Notes: generated by a model from the letters alone, not told the origin. Positions 8,731 to 19,026 are shown, numbered from the stretch's first letter. The stretch: DNA of 64,000 nucleotides from CAZDVQ01 sp964508975 (GCA_964508975.1 CAZDVQ010000011.1:1-64000), one strand, 5' to 3'. Numbers and translations are program-made.

Positions 8731-8889
8731 GGGACTTCAAATAGGGGAATTACCTCAACGACTTCAATACCACACAAACTTAAAAGCGCTTTTCACATAG
8801 CCAAAACCTAGTTTCACGCAAAATTATTTAGACCTATTGGGGCTCGGCCTAGCTTTACAGCATAATCTCAATAACCTAAATTTTTAAAC

Positions 8890-11800
8890 ATGAAACAAGT
8901 TTTAGTTACTTTGTTGACGCTGCTTACAACTATTGGTGTAGTAAGTGCCCAAGACAATGGACTTAGATTGGATGGTATAAATGACCATGTCATCACCAAT
9001 GTAGTCCCCAATCTAGCCAATGGTTATGGCAACTGGACCATCGAGCTGTGGGTAAATAGTCCCGCAGGCCCTGGTTTAGGCACGCCTAATAGTGGTCCTG
9101 CATACTCTGATGTGGCAGCCATTACATGGAATCACCCTACCAATATTGCTTCTGCAATGGCTAAAGGGGCTAATGGCAATTACTATTATGCCTCTTTTGG
9201 TGAATTGAGTGCCAATACATGGTATCACCTAGCTGCCGTATGTGATGGTGGAACAATCAAGGCCTATAAAAATGGCGGTTTGATTAGCTCCACTACTATA
9301 GTTGGCGGGTCATTAGGCGCTAATACCGCGCCTATTATTTTGGGTAAACACCCTGTTAATAATACGACTACAACATCGTTCTTTAATGGAACTATTGATG
9401 AAGTGCGTATTTGGAGCACGGCTCGTACATGCTCTGAACTTAATGCCAATCTCAATAGAGAATTAGTAGGTAACGAGGTTGGCTTGAAAGCTTATTTCAG
9501 GTGTAATCAAGGTATTGCAGGTGGCAATAATGCTACCATTACAACCCTTACAGATGGCTCTACTGCTGCTAGCAATGCCTCTATTCAAGGTTCAACCCTT
9601 AATACAGCTACTTCGAACTTTATAACGAGCTTCACTAAGTCAGGCTATGTACAAAGCTGTAACGAAAATGCTTTGGACTTTACAAACCTCAATGGTTTTG
9701 GCTATACAGCCGTTAATACGCCTATTGTCACCAGTAGCACTACTTTCGCCAACTGGACATTTGAATGTTGGGTAAGAGGTAGTTTTGCGCCCACCAGTGG
9801 TTTTTTTAGTGGCCCTATGTACGGTGCAAATATGGGTATTATTTGGGACCATAATACCGCCTCTAATCGTGGTGCTGCACATGTACAAGGCGCGAATGGC
9901 AATTATTATGTCGCTTCATTTGGGCCATTGTCTGGCGCTACTTGGTATCACTTGGCTGCTACTTATGATGGGTCGGTATTGCGAGCCTATAAAGATGGTG
10001 TACTTATTACCTCCACTACTGTTCCAGGCGGTGGTATGACCAACTCTACCACTACTTTACCTTTGTGCAAACATCCAACTTTAGCTGGTGGCAATTACCT
10101 CTATGCTAAACTGGATGATGTACGTGTATGGACGGTAGCTAAATCTTGTGCTGAAATCAATGATAATAAGAATAAAGAATTGGCTGGTAATGAGACTGGC
10201 TTATTGGCTTACTATAAGTTTAATCAAGGCCATGCCGATGGTGATAATACGAGTATTAGTACTATCGTTAATGCTGCTTCTACGGGCGCTACTTACGATG
10301 CATCCTTATTAGGCAACTGGAGAAGAACAGGGCTGCAATCTAACTTTGTAGGAAAAGCCCCATTCAATTCCCCTGGTAATAGCGCTTGTTTGGGCACTTG
10401 TACAAACTTTGTAAGCTCTGTGGTGGCTACTGGTGTATCTACAACTTGTGGGCTTAGCAATGGTTCAGCTTCGGTACCTACTGGCTTGGGCACTTACTTA
10501 TGGAGCAATGGTGCAACTACTGCTTCAATCAGCAATCTTGCACCTAATAGATATAGCGTTACGGTAACTGGTACTAATGGCTGTACTGCAACTTCTAGTG
10601 CATTGGTGGCTTATAGCGGCCCTGCAATTACCAATACGGTTACTACTGCAGCGCCTACTTGTGGCTTGAACAATGGTACTGCAAGCGTTAGTTTAGCAGG
10701 TACTTATTTATGGAGTAATGGTGCAACTTCCCAAACGGCTACCGGTTTATCGCAAGGGACTTATACCGTTACGATCACTACGGCTTCGGGCTGTACCGTT
10801 ACCGCTTCGGCTACAGTGCCATCAGGTGGTGTATTCTCAACCGCTAATACAGCTACCGCTACTACCTGCGGTCTTAATAATGGTTCCTTGACAAGTATCG
10901 CATCAGGAACAGCTACCTATTTATGGAGCAACGGGGCTACAACATCAACTATCACAGGATTGGCAGCAGGTAACTATACCGTTACAGCTACTTCTAGTGC
11001 AGGCTGTACCACTACTGCTACTTCTACTATCGCATCAAGCACAGGTATTACAACTACTAATACGGCTACGGCAACAACTTGTGGTTTGAACAATGGTTCG
11101 GTTACAACTAGTGCTAATACTGGTACATACTCATGGTCTAACGGTGGTACAACTAAAACGCTTACGAATATAGCAGCAGGTACTTATACCGTTACAGTTA
11201 CCTCTAATGGTTGTACGGCTACTGCTACGGCTGTCGTTGCAGCTAGTACTGCACTTGCAACTACCAATACAGCTACGGCAACAACTTGTGGTCAGAGCAA
11301 TGGTTCGGTTACTACTAGTGCTACGGGTACTTACTTATGGTCTAACGGTGCAACTACTCAATCGCTTACAAATGTAGCATCAGGTAACTATACCGTAACC
11401 GTTACCTCTAACGGTTGTACTGCTACAGCTACGGCTAACGTTGCAGCTAGCACTGGTATTACAACTACCAATACGGCTACCTCAACAACTTGTGGTTTGA
11501 ATAATGGTTCAGTAACCACTAGTGCTACTACTGGTACATACTTATGGTCAAATGGTGCGACTACCCGAACGCTTACAGGTTTGGCAGCGGGTACTTATAC
11601 CGTTACAGTAACCTTTAATGGCTGTACAGCTACAGCATCAGCTAACGTTGGCGCAAGTAACTTATTTGGTACTACCAATACGGCTACCCCTACGACTTGT
11701 GGCTTGAACAATGGTTCTGTATTTACATCGGCTAGTGGTACTTACTTATGGAATAATGGTGCAACTACCTCTACTATCGCTAACTTAGCAGCAGGTACCT

Positions 11801-13965
11801 ATACCGTTACAGTAACTAATCCTACTACGGGTTGTACGGCTACTGCTACCGCTTCGGTAGCTGTAAGTACTGGTCTTACAACTACCAATACAGCTACTAA
11901 TGCGTCTTGCAGTCTTAATAATGGCGCTATCACCACTAGTGCAACAGGTACTTACGCTTGGAGCAATGGCGCAACTACCCAAACTATCACAGGCTTAGCG
12001 GCAGGTAGCTACACTGTTACTGTTACCGCTAATGGTTGTACTGCTACGGCTACATCAACTATCACTACTTCTGCGGCATTGACTACCACTAATACCACTA
12101 CCGCGACTTCTTGCGGTTTGACTAATGGTTCGGTATCAACTAGCGCAGCAGGTACATACTTATGGTCTAATGGTGCAACTACTCAAACTATTACAGGCTT
12201 AGCGGCAGGTAACTACACTGTAACCGTTACTTCGGGCGCTTGTTCTGCTACGGCTACTGCTACAGTTGCAGCTTCTAACGCAGTAACTACGACCAATACG
12301 GCTACTTCTACTTCTTGCGGTTTGTCTAATGGCTCGGTTACAACTAGTGCAACTGGTACTTATGTATGGTCAAATGGCGCAACTACTCAAACCCTTACAG
12401 GATTAGCAGCGGGTACTTATACCGTTACCGTTACTGCTGGTGGTTGTACTGCTACGGCATCGGCTAACGTTGGCGCAAGTAACTTGTTTGGTACAACTAC
12501 TACCCCAACCCCTACCACTTGTGGCTTGAACAATGGTTCAGTCTTGACATCTGCTAGCGGCACTTACTTATGGAGCAATGGTGCAACTACCTCTTCTATC
12601 GCTAACTTAGCAGCAGGTAATTACACCGTTACAGTAACTAACCCAACTACGGGTTGTACGGCTACTGCTACCGCTACTGTGGCATCTTCTTCTGCTGTTA
12701 CTACTAGCAATACTGCTACGGCAACTACTTGCGGCCTGTCTAACGGTTCGGTTACAACTACTGCAACAGGTACTTACGCTTGGAGCAATGGTGCAACTAC
12801 ACAAACCATAACTGCTGTGGCTGCTGGTGATTATACTGTTACTGTAACTTCTGGCGGCTGTACGGCTACGGCTACGGCTAACGTAGCAGCTTCTACTGGT
12901 GTAAGCACGAGCAATACAGCAACAGCTACAAGCTGTGGTTTAGATAACGGTTCGGTTGCAACTACAGCAACAGGTACTTACGTATGGTCAAATGGTGCTA
13001 CCACACAAACTATCAACAACTTAGCTGCTGGTGATTACACCGTAACAGTAACGGCTAATGGTTGTTCTGCTACGGCGACTTCTAACGTTGCAGCATCTAG
13101 CGTATTGACATCAAGTGCTTCTGCTACGGATGACGCATGCGGTAGTAATACCGGTACGGCTACTGTTACGGCTAGTGCAAGTGCTACTTACTTATGGTCA
13201 AATGGTGCCACTACACAAACTATCACAGGTTTAGCTGCTGGTGTTTATGACGTAACGGCTACCGATGCCAATGGTTGTACTGCTATCGCCTCTGCTACGG
13301 TTGCAGCTGTGAATAACTTAGTTGTCAGTAATACAGCTATACCTACTACTTGTGGTAATGACAATGGTGAAGTGGCTACCTCGGCAGGTACATCTTACCT
13401 TTGGAGCAATGGTGCAACAACTCAAACCATCTCAGGTTTAGCAGCAGGTGTTTATTCGGTTACGGTAACTTCTGGTACATGTACCGCTACGGCAAGTTCT
13501 ACGGTGGCAGCTAGTACGGCGGCTACTACGCCAATCGTAAGCAACACAGATAATACACTAAGTACAGCAACTGGTTCGGCTACTTACCAATGGTATTTCA
13601 ATGGCAACGTAATTGCTGGCGCAACTACTAATACATACGTCGCTACACAAAATGGTAGCTATACTGTTGAAATTACGGACGCTAATGGTTGTTTTGCAGA
13701 ATCAGTAGCGGCAAACGTAACGAGTGTAGGTATTCCAAGTATTGCCGATTTACGAATTGAATTATTCCCTAATCCTACTAATGGCATATTGTTCATTCAA
13801 GCTGCTAATGTAGAAAGCGCAGAATTATTCTCATTGGAAGGTCGTCTATTATTGAGCCAACAGGCTACCAATAATTTAGATTTGACAACTTTGCCTTCTG
13901 GTATGTATATCATCCGTGTCCGTACTGCACAAGGTACTGGCGTAAGCAGGGTGATTAAAAACTAG
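8890..13965 (+). CDS. T9SS-secreted LamG / SprB-repeat surface protein
   Basis: 1691 residues. Signal peptide MKQVLVTLLTLLTTIGVVSA, then two LamG/concanavalin-like domains (about 25-215 and 260-455, both with W.hlA...YdG....YkdG and IDEVRIWs/LDDVRVWt motifs). These are followed by 15 repeats of roughly 65-75 residues with the core TYLWSNGATTQTITGLAAG then YTVTVT..GCTATA, spaced by CGLNNGS; these are SprB-like repeats. A diverged repeat near residue 1560 precedes a C-terminal type A sorting domain (ELFPNPTNGILFIQA ... LPSGMYIIRV) that targets it to the type IX system. It is probably an adhesin on the cell surface; SprB is the mobile gliding adhesin of Flavobacterium, but gliding in this organism is not shown. 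The repeats are highly similar at DNA level, so copy number may vary. A terminator follows. Confidence 0.93.
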   Translation: MKQVLVTLLTLLTTIGVVSAQDNGLRLDGINDHVITNVVPNLANGYGNWTIELWVNSPAGPGLGTPNSGPAYSDVAAITWNHPTNIASAMAKGANGNYYYASFGELSANTWYHLAAVCDGGTIKAYKNGGLISSTTIVGGSLGANTAPIILGKHPVNNTTTTSFFNGTIDEVRIWSTARTCSELNANLNRELVGNEVGLKAYFRCNQGIAGGNNATITTLTDGSTAASNASIQGSTLNTATSNFITSFTKSGYVQSCNENALDFTNLNGFGYTAVNTPIVTSSTTFANWTFECWVRGSFAPTSGFFSGPMYGANMGIIWDHNTASNRGAAHVQGANGNYYVASFGPLSGATWYHLAATYDGSVLRAYKDGVLITSTTVPGGGMTNSTTTLPLCKHPTLAGGNYLYAKLDDVRVWTVAKSCAEINDNKNKELAGNETGLLAYYKFNQGHADGDNTSISTIVNAASTGATYDASLLGNWRRTGLQSNFVGKAPFNSPGNSACLGTCTNFVSSVVATGVSTTCGLSNGSASVPTGLGTYLWSNGATTASISNLAPNRYSVTVTGTNGCTATSSALVAYSGPAITNTVTTAAPTCGLNNGTASVSLAGTYLWSNGATSQTATGLSQGTYTVTITTASGCTVTASATVPSGGVFSTANTATATTCGLNNGSLTSIASGTATYLWSNGATTSTITGLAAGNYTVTATSSAGCTTTATSTIASSTGITTTNTATATTCGLNNGSVTTSANTGTYSWSNGGTTKTLTNIAAGTYTVTVTSNGCTATATAVVAASTALATTNTATATTCGQSNGSVTTSATGTYLWSNGATTQSLTNVASGNYTVTVTSNGCTATATANVAASTGITTTNTATSTTCGLNNGSVTTSATTGTYLWSNGATTRTLTGLAAGTYTVTVTFNGCTATASANVGASNLFGTTNTATPTTCGLNNGSVFTSASGTYLWNNGATTSTIANLAAGTYTVTVTNPTTGCTATATASVAVSTGLTTTNTATNASCSLNNGAITTSATGTYAWSNGATTQTITGLAAGSYTVTVTANGCTATATSTITTSAALTTTNTTTATSCGLTNGSVSTSAAGTYLWSNGATTQTITGLAAGNYTVTVTSGACSATATATVAASNAVTTTNTATSTSCGLSNGSVTTSATGTYVWSNGATTQTLTGLAAGTYTVTVTAGGCTATASANVGASNLFGTTTTPTPTTCGLNNGSVLTSASGTYLWSNGATTSSIANLAAGNYTVTVTNPTTGCTATATATVASSSAVTTSNTATATTCGLSNGSVTTTATGTYAWSNGATTQTITAVAAGDYTVTVTSGGCTATATANVAASTGVSTSNTATATSCGLDNGSVATTATGTYVWSNGATTQTINNLAAGDYTVTVTANGCSATATSNVAASSVLTSSASATDDACGSNTGTATVTASASATYLWSNGATTQTITGLAAGVYDVTATDANGCTAIASATVAAVNNLVVSNTAIPTTCGNDNGEVATSAGTSYLWSNGATTQTISGLAAGVYSVTVTSGTCTATASSTVAASTAATTPIVSNTDNTLSTATGSATYQWYFNGNVIAGATTNTYVATQNGSYTVEITDANGCFAESVAANVTSVGIPSIADLRIELFPNPTNGILFIQAANVESAELFSLEGRLLLSQQATNNLDLTTLPSGMYIIRVRTAQGTGVSRVIKN

Positions 13966-13975
13966 GTATATTATG

Positions 13976-14008
13976 AGAGCCGCTTCTGTATAGAAGCGGC
14001 TCTTTTTT
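13976..14008 (+). terminator. Intrinsic terminator of the surface-protein gene
   Basis: agagccgcttc / gaagcggctct, an 11-bp perfect stem with a 6-base loop followed by a T-run, 10 bp after the stop codon. The rest of the 246-bp gap is occupied by repeat D. Confidence 0.93.
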
Positions 14009-14057
14009 AGTTTTGGGTCAATTCAGTTGATATATTTTCCACCAGTACAGGATTCCT

Positions 14058-14190
14058 GCGTTAGCTGCTTGGAGCGGGCCGCCGCAGGCGGCAGTGCGCA
14101 GCACCGAGGCGAACAGCCGAGCGCGGAAAGGAGCGGCGACGCGCATGTAGGGGCGTATCGCATACGCCCCGCGTAGCGGCGCAACGCCCA
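14058..14190 (-). repeat. GC-rich mosaic repeat, copy D (family 1)
   Basis: Near-identical direct copy of C (8461-8594). It includes the module taggggcgtatcgcatacgc, also found in C and K but absent from J and N, which shows that family members are mosaics. Abuts the 3' end of the ligase gene. Confidence 0.8.
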
Positions 14191-14211
14191 AAAAAAAACA
14201 TAAAAAATATG

Positions 14212-15738
14212 CTATCCCCGCAGTTGTTTTTTATCTAGCTTTCCGATGGCCGTATAGGGTAGCTGGGTCCTCAGCTCGATTTGTTTGGGCATTTGGTAAC
14301 GGGCCACCTTGCCTTGCAACCAATCTAGCAGCGCTTGTTCTGTCAATGCCTCAAAGCCTGGCTTAGGCTGTACAAAAGCCCTGAGGCGTTGCCCAAAAAT
14401 AGGGTCGGCAATTCCGATAACCGCCACGGCATCGAGCCCCGGGTGCTGCAACAAAACCAGTTCTAGCTCAATGGGATACACATTCTCGCCACCGGATACA
14501 ATCATGTCATCTACACGGCCCTGTAGGTAATACAAACCCTGGGCATCGGTGTAGGCAATATCGCCCGTGGGTACATAAGCCTTGCCCGATAAAGATACCG
14601 CCCAGCGGTTGGCGATGCACAAATGCCCCATGTTGGAGCTATGGCCCAGCGGCTCCATTTTTACCCGCACGCCAGTAATGGGTCGGCCAATGGTATTGGG
14701 GTTCGTGGCCAAATCCTGTGGCATGGCCATGATGGAAAAACCTGCCTCGGTGGTGCCGTACAAATTATGTAAAATTGGCCCGAGTTGCTGTATACTAGCC
14801 TCTACCAAACTTGGGTTTAACGCCGCACCACCCGATATGATGCATCGGGCCGAGCGTAATGCCTCGGGCTTGATAGCCAACATTTTGTGCAGCATTAAAG
14901 GCACGAGTGCCAACACTTCAACTTGCTCGGCCTGTATGAGTTGACAGGCTTTTTCGGCCTCGAATTTTGGACTCAAATACACCCGGGCCCCCAACATGAA
15001 CGAAATAAACAAGGCCGAAAGGCCGTAGCCGTGATAAATAGGTGTGGGGATAAAGACTTTACTGTATTGGTTTAAGTTGAGCTTGTGGAGCAGGTCGAGA
15101 AAGGGGTTCAAGAACTGTGCGATGGATGGTTTTCGGGCTGCCGATTTAAAGTCGCCGGTAGTGCCACCCGTGAGCACCACCACGTGATTCCCGTAACAGC
15201 GGGACAGTTTATTAAGAGGCAAAGCGGCTTGCATACCCAAACGGAGCGCTTCAATACAGTGTGCTTTGGCTACTACATTAGCTTGTTCAAGCGTACTTGC
15301 TAGGTTTTGATCGTGTATAATATGTTTGAGTTGGCGTTGCTGGCAGAGTTTAGCGAGTTGCTCGGCGCTCATTTCGGCATTGAGCAAGTATACATGGGCG
15401 CCTAGCCTTGCACTAGCGAATAAGGCCAACACTGCACCCGTGTGGCTTCGGCACCAAATACCTAGGTTCTGGTGTTTTTGGATGCCTAAGCCTTGTAGAT
15501 AGGCGGCCATTTGAAGCGATTCCTGTTCGAGTTGTGCATAGGTGTAGGCCTGATGGTCGTCGCTTAGGGCAAGCCGTTGCGGGAACATTTTTGCGGCATA
15601 AGCCAGCAAGGTCATCAAGTTAAACCCATGCTGTGCCTGCGCTTGCACAAAAGCAGCGATACCCTTTGGCCGGAGCAGACCGATGTGGTAAAGTTTAAAA
15701 TATCTAAGCATGGCGATTATCAGGTCGACGAAGGCCAT
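14212..15738 (-). CDS. AMP-dependent acyl-CoA synthetase/ligase
   Basis: About 508 residues from ATG 15738. The frame is open to 15870, but a start there would overlap the upstream SDR gene by 88 bp; 15711 is a further alternative. ANL-superfamily motifs are in order: phosphate-binding VVLTGGTTGDFKSAARKP (the last Lys-like position is altered from the usual SG-TTG-PK), adenine-site LYGTTEAGF, YLQGRVDDMIVSGGENVYP, and the C-terminal catalytic Lys region AIGKLDKKQL. It should activate a carboxylic acid as acyl-AMP and load it on CoA. The substrate is not deducible, though medium or long-chain fatty acids are likely. A hydrophobic N-terminal segment (MAFVDLIIAMLRYF) suggests membrane association. 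44 bp downstream of an SDR gene, probably one operon. A broken copy of its 3' part is at 8637-8730. Confidence 0.88.
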   Translation of the reverse strand: MAFVDLIIAMLRYFKLYHIGLLRPKGIAAFVQAQAQHGFNLMTLLAYAAKMFPQRLALSDDHQAYTYAQLEQESLQMAAYLQGLGIQKHQNLGIWCRSHTGAVLALFASARLGAHVYLLNAEMSAEQLAKLCQQRQLKHIIHDQNLASTLEQANVVAKAHCIEALRLGMQAALPLNKLSRCYGNHVVVLTGGTTGDFKSAARKPSIAQFLNPFLDLLHKLNLNQYSKVFIPTPIYHGYGLSALFISFMLGARVYLSPKFEAEKACQLIQAEQVEVLALVPLMLHKMLAIKPEALRSARCIISGGAALNPSLVEASIQQLGPILHNLYGTTEAGFSIMAMPQDLATNPNTIGRPITGVRVKMEPLGHSSNMGHLCIANRWAVSLSGKAYVPTGDIAYTDAQGLYYLQGRVDDMIVSGGENVYPIELELVLLQHPGLDAVAVIGIADPIFGQRLRAFVQPKPGFEALTEQALLDWLQGKVARYQMPKQIELRTQLPYTAIGKLDKKQLRG

Positions 15739-15782
15739 AAACCAGTTCAATGGTCCAAGGCCGGATAGAAATAGGCATAGTA

Positions 15783-16631
15783 TTATTGTTTTTTGTTGGT
15801 TTGGCGGGTCATGGCAAATTCGCCTAGCCTGCGGAAAAGCACCGAGGCCAGTTGTCCAAAAATCAACCACCAGGGGCGGTATATACGCCTACGGTTCGTC
15901 ATGGTCTTGGCCAACAGGCAGGCAACGTGTTCAACATGCATGGCGGGCATATTTTTATAGGCGGCGGTAGGTTCAATCATACGCGTTCGAACCAGGGGTA
16001 AGTAAATATGGCTGCAAGCCACACCATTAGCTTCCAACTCGGGGCTCGCCGATCGTAGCCACTGGTCGAAAGCCGTTTTAGAAGCTTGATAAGCTGCCCA
16101 GTAGGGTGCTGGTGTCAATAGTACATTCACCGCTGAAACGTTGATGATATGCCCTTTGCTCCGCTGTAATGTGGGTATAAGGCCCAGTAAAAGTTGTACG
16201 GGAGCCAAGTAATTCAAGTTCATGGTCCGGGTAAAGTCGTGGTAACGATCCAAGGACTGCATTAAGGGGCGCCGGATAGATTTACCAGCGTTGTTCACCA
16301 CTACATGGATGTTGGGGTGATGGTTTTGCAGTTGGGCCAAGAGCTTTTCTACAGCCGTAGTTTGGCTCAAATCACAGGGATAAACCTGTATGTGAGCAGG
16401 AGCGTTGGCCAATTCAAGTTTTAACTGCTCTAGCTTTTCAGCGGTCCGAGCTACGAGAATTAATTCTACTTGGACATGAGCAAGTTCCCGAACCAGTGCC
16501 TCGCCAATGCCGTAACTAGCACCCGTGATTAGGATTGTTTGGCCTTTGAGCTGTTGTAACTGCTTGGGATTCGGCTTACAATACCCGAATAAGAGCAACT
16601 CGACAAAACTATATGAAAAAGGTAAACGCAT
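15783..16631 (-). CDS. Short-chain dehydrogenase/reductase
   Basis: 282 residues of classical SDR form: cofactor motif TGASYGIGEA (about 36-45), NNAGKS, catalytic Ser in INVSAVNVL and YQASK (Tyr/Lys of the YxxxK motif). The Arg/Thr-rich sequence after beta-strand 2 suggests NADP(H). A hydrophobic N-terminal stretch (YSFVELLLFGY) precedes the Rossmann fold, and a C-terminal hydrophobic/basic region (RPWWLIFGQLASVLFRRLG) suggests membrane association, as in lipid-acting SDRs. Pairing with an acyl-CoA ligase points to acyl-lipid or polyketide-like metabolism, by inference. Confidence 0.88.
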   Translation of the reverse strand: MRLPFSYSFVELLLFGYCKPNPKQLQQLKGQTILITGASYGIGEALVRELAHVQVELILVARTAEKLEQLKLELANAPAHIQVYPCDLSQTTAVEKLLAQLQNHHPNIHVVVNNAGKSIRRPLMQSLDRYHDFTRTMNLNYLAPVQLLLGLIPTLQRSKGHIINVSAVNVLLTPAPYWAAYQASKTAFDQWLRSASPELEANGVACSHIYLPLVRTRMIEPTAAYKNMPAMHVEHVACLLAKTMTNRRRIYRPWWLIFGQLASVLFRRLGEFAMTRQTNKKQ

Positions 16632-16719
16632 ACAACAGGCTTTAGCGCGAATTGGGGACTTCGTCCAAGGCGAAAATACCGCTATTTCGTTCGGATATCA
16701 AATGCTACCCGAGTACTTA

Positions 16720-16758
16720 TAAAAAAAAACAGGAGTCCAATTACTTGAACTCCTGTTT
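16720..16758 (-). terminator. Intrinsic terminator of the S41 protease gene
   Basis: On the minus strand: aaacaggagt ... actcctgttt stem followed by nine Ts, 18 bp after the stop codon of the protease gene. Clear Rho-independent terminator. Confidence 0.93.
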
Positions 16759-16775
16759 AATGCATGGAGGCATGC

Positions 16776-18869
16776 TTATTTTTTGCGAACCATATCGCCG
16801 ATGATATTAACCGCTTCGTTCACGTAAGGGTCTTCACCGAGCGATTCGAACCATTCTTTAGTTCGTTTTTTAATGGATTCGTCTACTTCAAGGGCTGCAT
16901 CGGCCTTGGTATAGTCGATGTCGACATTTGGCGTTTTGACTTTGATGTCTTCAAACTGTTTCGATTGAGTTTCAAGGTCTTTTTCCCAAGCTTCATAAGC
17001 TGTGATGCTCAGCGGGTATTGCGTTTCGTCGCGTTTCGACTTCATCCAAAGCGCTTGGGCTTCGATTCGTTGGAAAACGGGGTCGGCTTTAACGCGCGTT
17101 TGGCTTTTGAGCTTGATGGCATCCAAGTTGCCGATGTTGTTGATTTTTTTGTAGCTAGCCGGTGAAATTTCGGTCCATTCCATCGGGTAGTCTTCCTCGC
17201 GCTCGCCTACCTCGATGTAACGGTAAGGATCTGGTAATTCGATATCGGGGCGAACACCTTCCAGTTGAGTAGAACCACCATTGATGCGGTAAAACTTCTG
17301 GATGGTCATTTTAACCGCACCTAGCGGTTTGATGTCATTGTATCCGGTCACCGCTTGGTCAAGGTCGAAAAAGCGTTGAACAGTTCCTTTGCCGAATGAA
17401 GTAGAACCAACGATAACCGCACGGCCATAATCTTGTAAAGCCGCCGCCATGATTTCAGAGGCTGATGCCGAGTAGCCGTTGATCAAGATAACCAAGGGCC
17501 CATCGTATAAAACTTTAGGGTCTTTATCGCTCATCACGTAGGGGCGAGTTTCGCGGCTTTTAACCTGAACCACTGGGCCTTCATCGAAGAAATAGCCGCT
17601 CATATCCACCACGTCGGTAAGAGAGCCACCACCATTGAAGCGGAGGTCGATAATGATTCCGTCAACGTTTTCGGCATTGAGCTTCTCGATTTCTTTTTTC
17701 ATGTCTACAGAACAACGGCGACCGTTGCGGTCGTCAAAGTCGGCGTAGAACTTAGGCAAATGGATAAAACCAATTTTGCGCTTGGTGTTTTTATCGGTCA
17801 GCACGGCTGATTTAGCAAAACTTTCTTCCATCACCACTACATCGCGGACAATCGAGATGATTTTTTCGGTTCCGTCAGGTTTTTTAACGGTCAAGCGAAC
17901 GGTTGTACCCTTAGCGCCGCGGATTTTTTTCACCACGTCGTCTAGTTTCATATCAACCACGTCAACGGGCTCTGCATCGCCTTGGGCCACGGCCAAGATA
18001 AGGTCGTTTTCTTTGAGTTCGCCTTGTTTGGCAGATGGAGAACCCGGTACAATGCTAATTACTTTCGTGTAACCGTTCTCTTCGCGTAGGCTGGCACCAA
18101 TACCTTCCAGTTTACCCGACATACCGATATCAAAGTTCTCTTTGTCTTCCGGTGCAAAGTAATTGGTGTGTGGGTCATATGAACTAGTGATACAGTTGAG
18201 GTACACTTCAAGGCGATCTTCGCGGTCGAACTTGGTCATGCGTTTGTACCAGTCGCGTTGAATTTCCAAAACTTTAGTGCGGGCTTCAACCTCGAGTTGA
18301 GCATCCGTTTTTAGCTCGGTTTTTTCGCCTTTTTCAGCACTTTCTTTCTGACGCTCTTTCAAGGTCATTAAGCGGTCAAGTACGCTGTACTTGAGGAATA
18401 AGCGCCAGCGTTCGCGTAGTTCTTTTGAATCGGCGGCAAAGTTCATCTTCTCGGGGTCGCTTTCAAACTGTTCCTTGGTATTAAAGTCAAAGGGTTTGGC
18501 TAAAATATCCTCGAAATAAGTTTCAATTTCAACCATGCGCTTGTCGAACAACTCGAGCGAAAGGTTGAAGAATTTATAATCGCCTTCCAGTACTTGGTCG
18601 TCAATTTTAGTCTTGAAGGCTTGTAGTTTTTTGATATCCTCATTGGTGTAGATGCGTTTGTTGTAGTCCATTCTGTCTACATACAAATCGTACACACGCG
18701 TCGAGAAATTATCGTCTACTTGCCCTGGGGCAAAGTGTAACTGCCCAAGACCATCCAAAATCAATTGCATCAATAATTTTTCTTTGCTCGCCGGGTCACC
18801 CTTGGGGCCCGCTGCCATGAAAAATGCTGCGGCAGCCACGGCTACCAGCGCGATATATTTCAAGTTCAT
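16776..18869 (-). CDS. prc: Tail-specific C-terminal processing protease (S41, Prc type)
   Basis: 697 residues from the ATG at 18869, chosen because it gives a compact signal peptide (MNLKYIALVAVAAAAFF); 18893 is an in-frame alternative. Domains in order: N-terminal TSP domain, PDZ (GIGASLREENGYTKVISIVP ... GELKENDLILAV), S41 protease core (RFNGGGSLTDVVDMSGYFFD; INGYSASASEIMAAALQDYG with the nucleophilic Ser; STSFGKGTVQ with the catalytic Lys about 25 residues later), and a DUF3340-type C-terminal region. The full length and the SASASE / FGKGT pair match E. coli Prc. It should degrade or trim proteins from their C-termini in the periplasm. Followed by its own terminator. Confidence 0.93.
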   Translation of the reverse strand: MNLKYIALVAVAAAAFFMAAGPKGDPASKEKLLMQLILDGLGQLHFAPGQVDDNFSTRVYDLYVDRMDYNKRIYTNEDIKKLQAFKTKIDDQVLEGDYKFFNLSLELFDKRMVEIETYFEDILAKPFDFNTKEQFESDPEKMNFAADSKELRERWRLFLKYSVLDRLMTLKERQKESAEKGEKTELKTDAQLEVEARTKVLEIQRDWYKRMTKFDREDRLEVYLNCITSSYDPHTNYFAPEDKENFDIGMSGKLEGIGASLREENGYTKVISIVPGSPSAKQGELKENDLILAVAQGDAEPVDVVDMKLDDVVKKIRGAKGTTVRLTVKKPDGTEKIISIVRDVVVMEESFAKSAVLTDKNTKRKIGFIHLPKFYADFDDRNGRRCSVDMKKEIEKLNAENVDGIIIDLRFNGGGSLTDVVDMSGYFFDEGPVVQVKSRETRPYVMSDKDPKVLYDGPLVILINGYSASASEIMAAALQDYGRAVIVGSTSFGKGTVQRFFDLDQAVTGYNDIKPLGAVKMTIQKFYRINGGSTQLEGVRPDIELPDPYRYIEVGEREEDYPMEWTEISPASYKKINNIGNLDAIKLKSQTRVKADPVFQRIEAQALWMKSKRDETQYPLSITAYEAWEKDLETQSKQFEDIKVKTPNVDIDYTKADAALEVDESIKKRTKEWFESLGEDPYVNEAVNIIGDMVRKK

Positions 18870-19026
18870 ATAAATAAAATTTAATAATTTCATAAGCTAA
18901 TGCGGCATCACCATGCCGACACATCAATAAGTTCTCAAAGTAACGTAAAAGGCACTTAAAAGTATGCCATAAATAGACGAACGCCTAATAATTATCTCCT
19001 AACGTTGCAAAATGGCGAAAGTTTGA

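Noticed and set aside
11785..12804. Minus-strand Ser/Cys/Thr-rich frames inside the SprB-repeat gene
   Set aside because: Reverse-strand artefacts of the repeated ACT/GCT-rich codons.
8890..13965. Short tandem DNA repeat array without coding role
   Set aside because: Frame is continuous for 1691 codons with signal peptide, LamG domains and T9SS domain; repeats are in frame.
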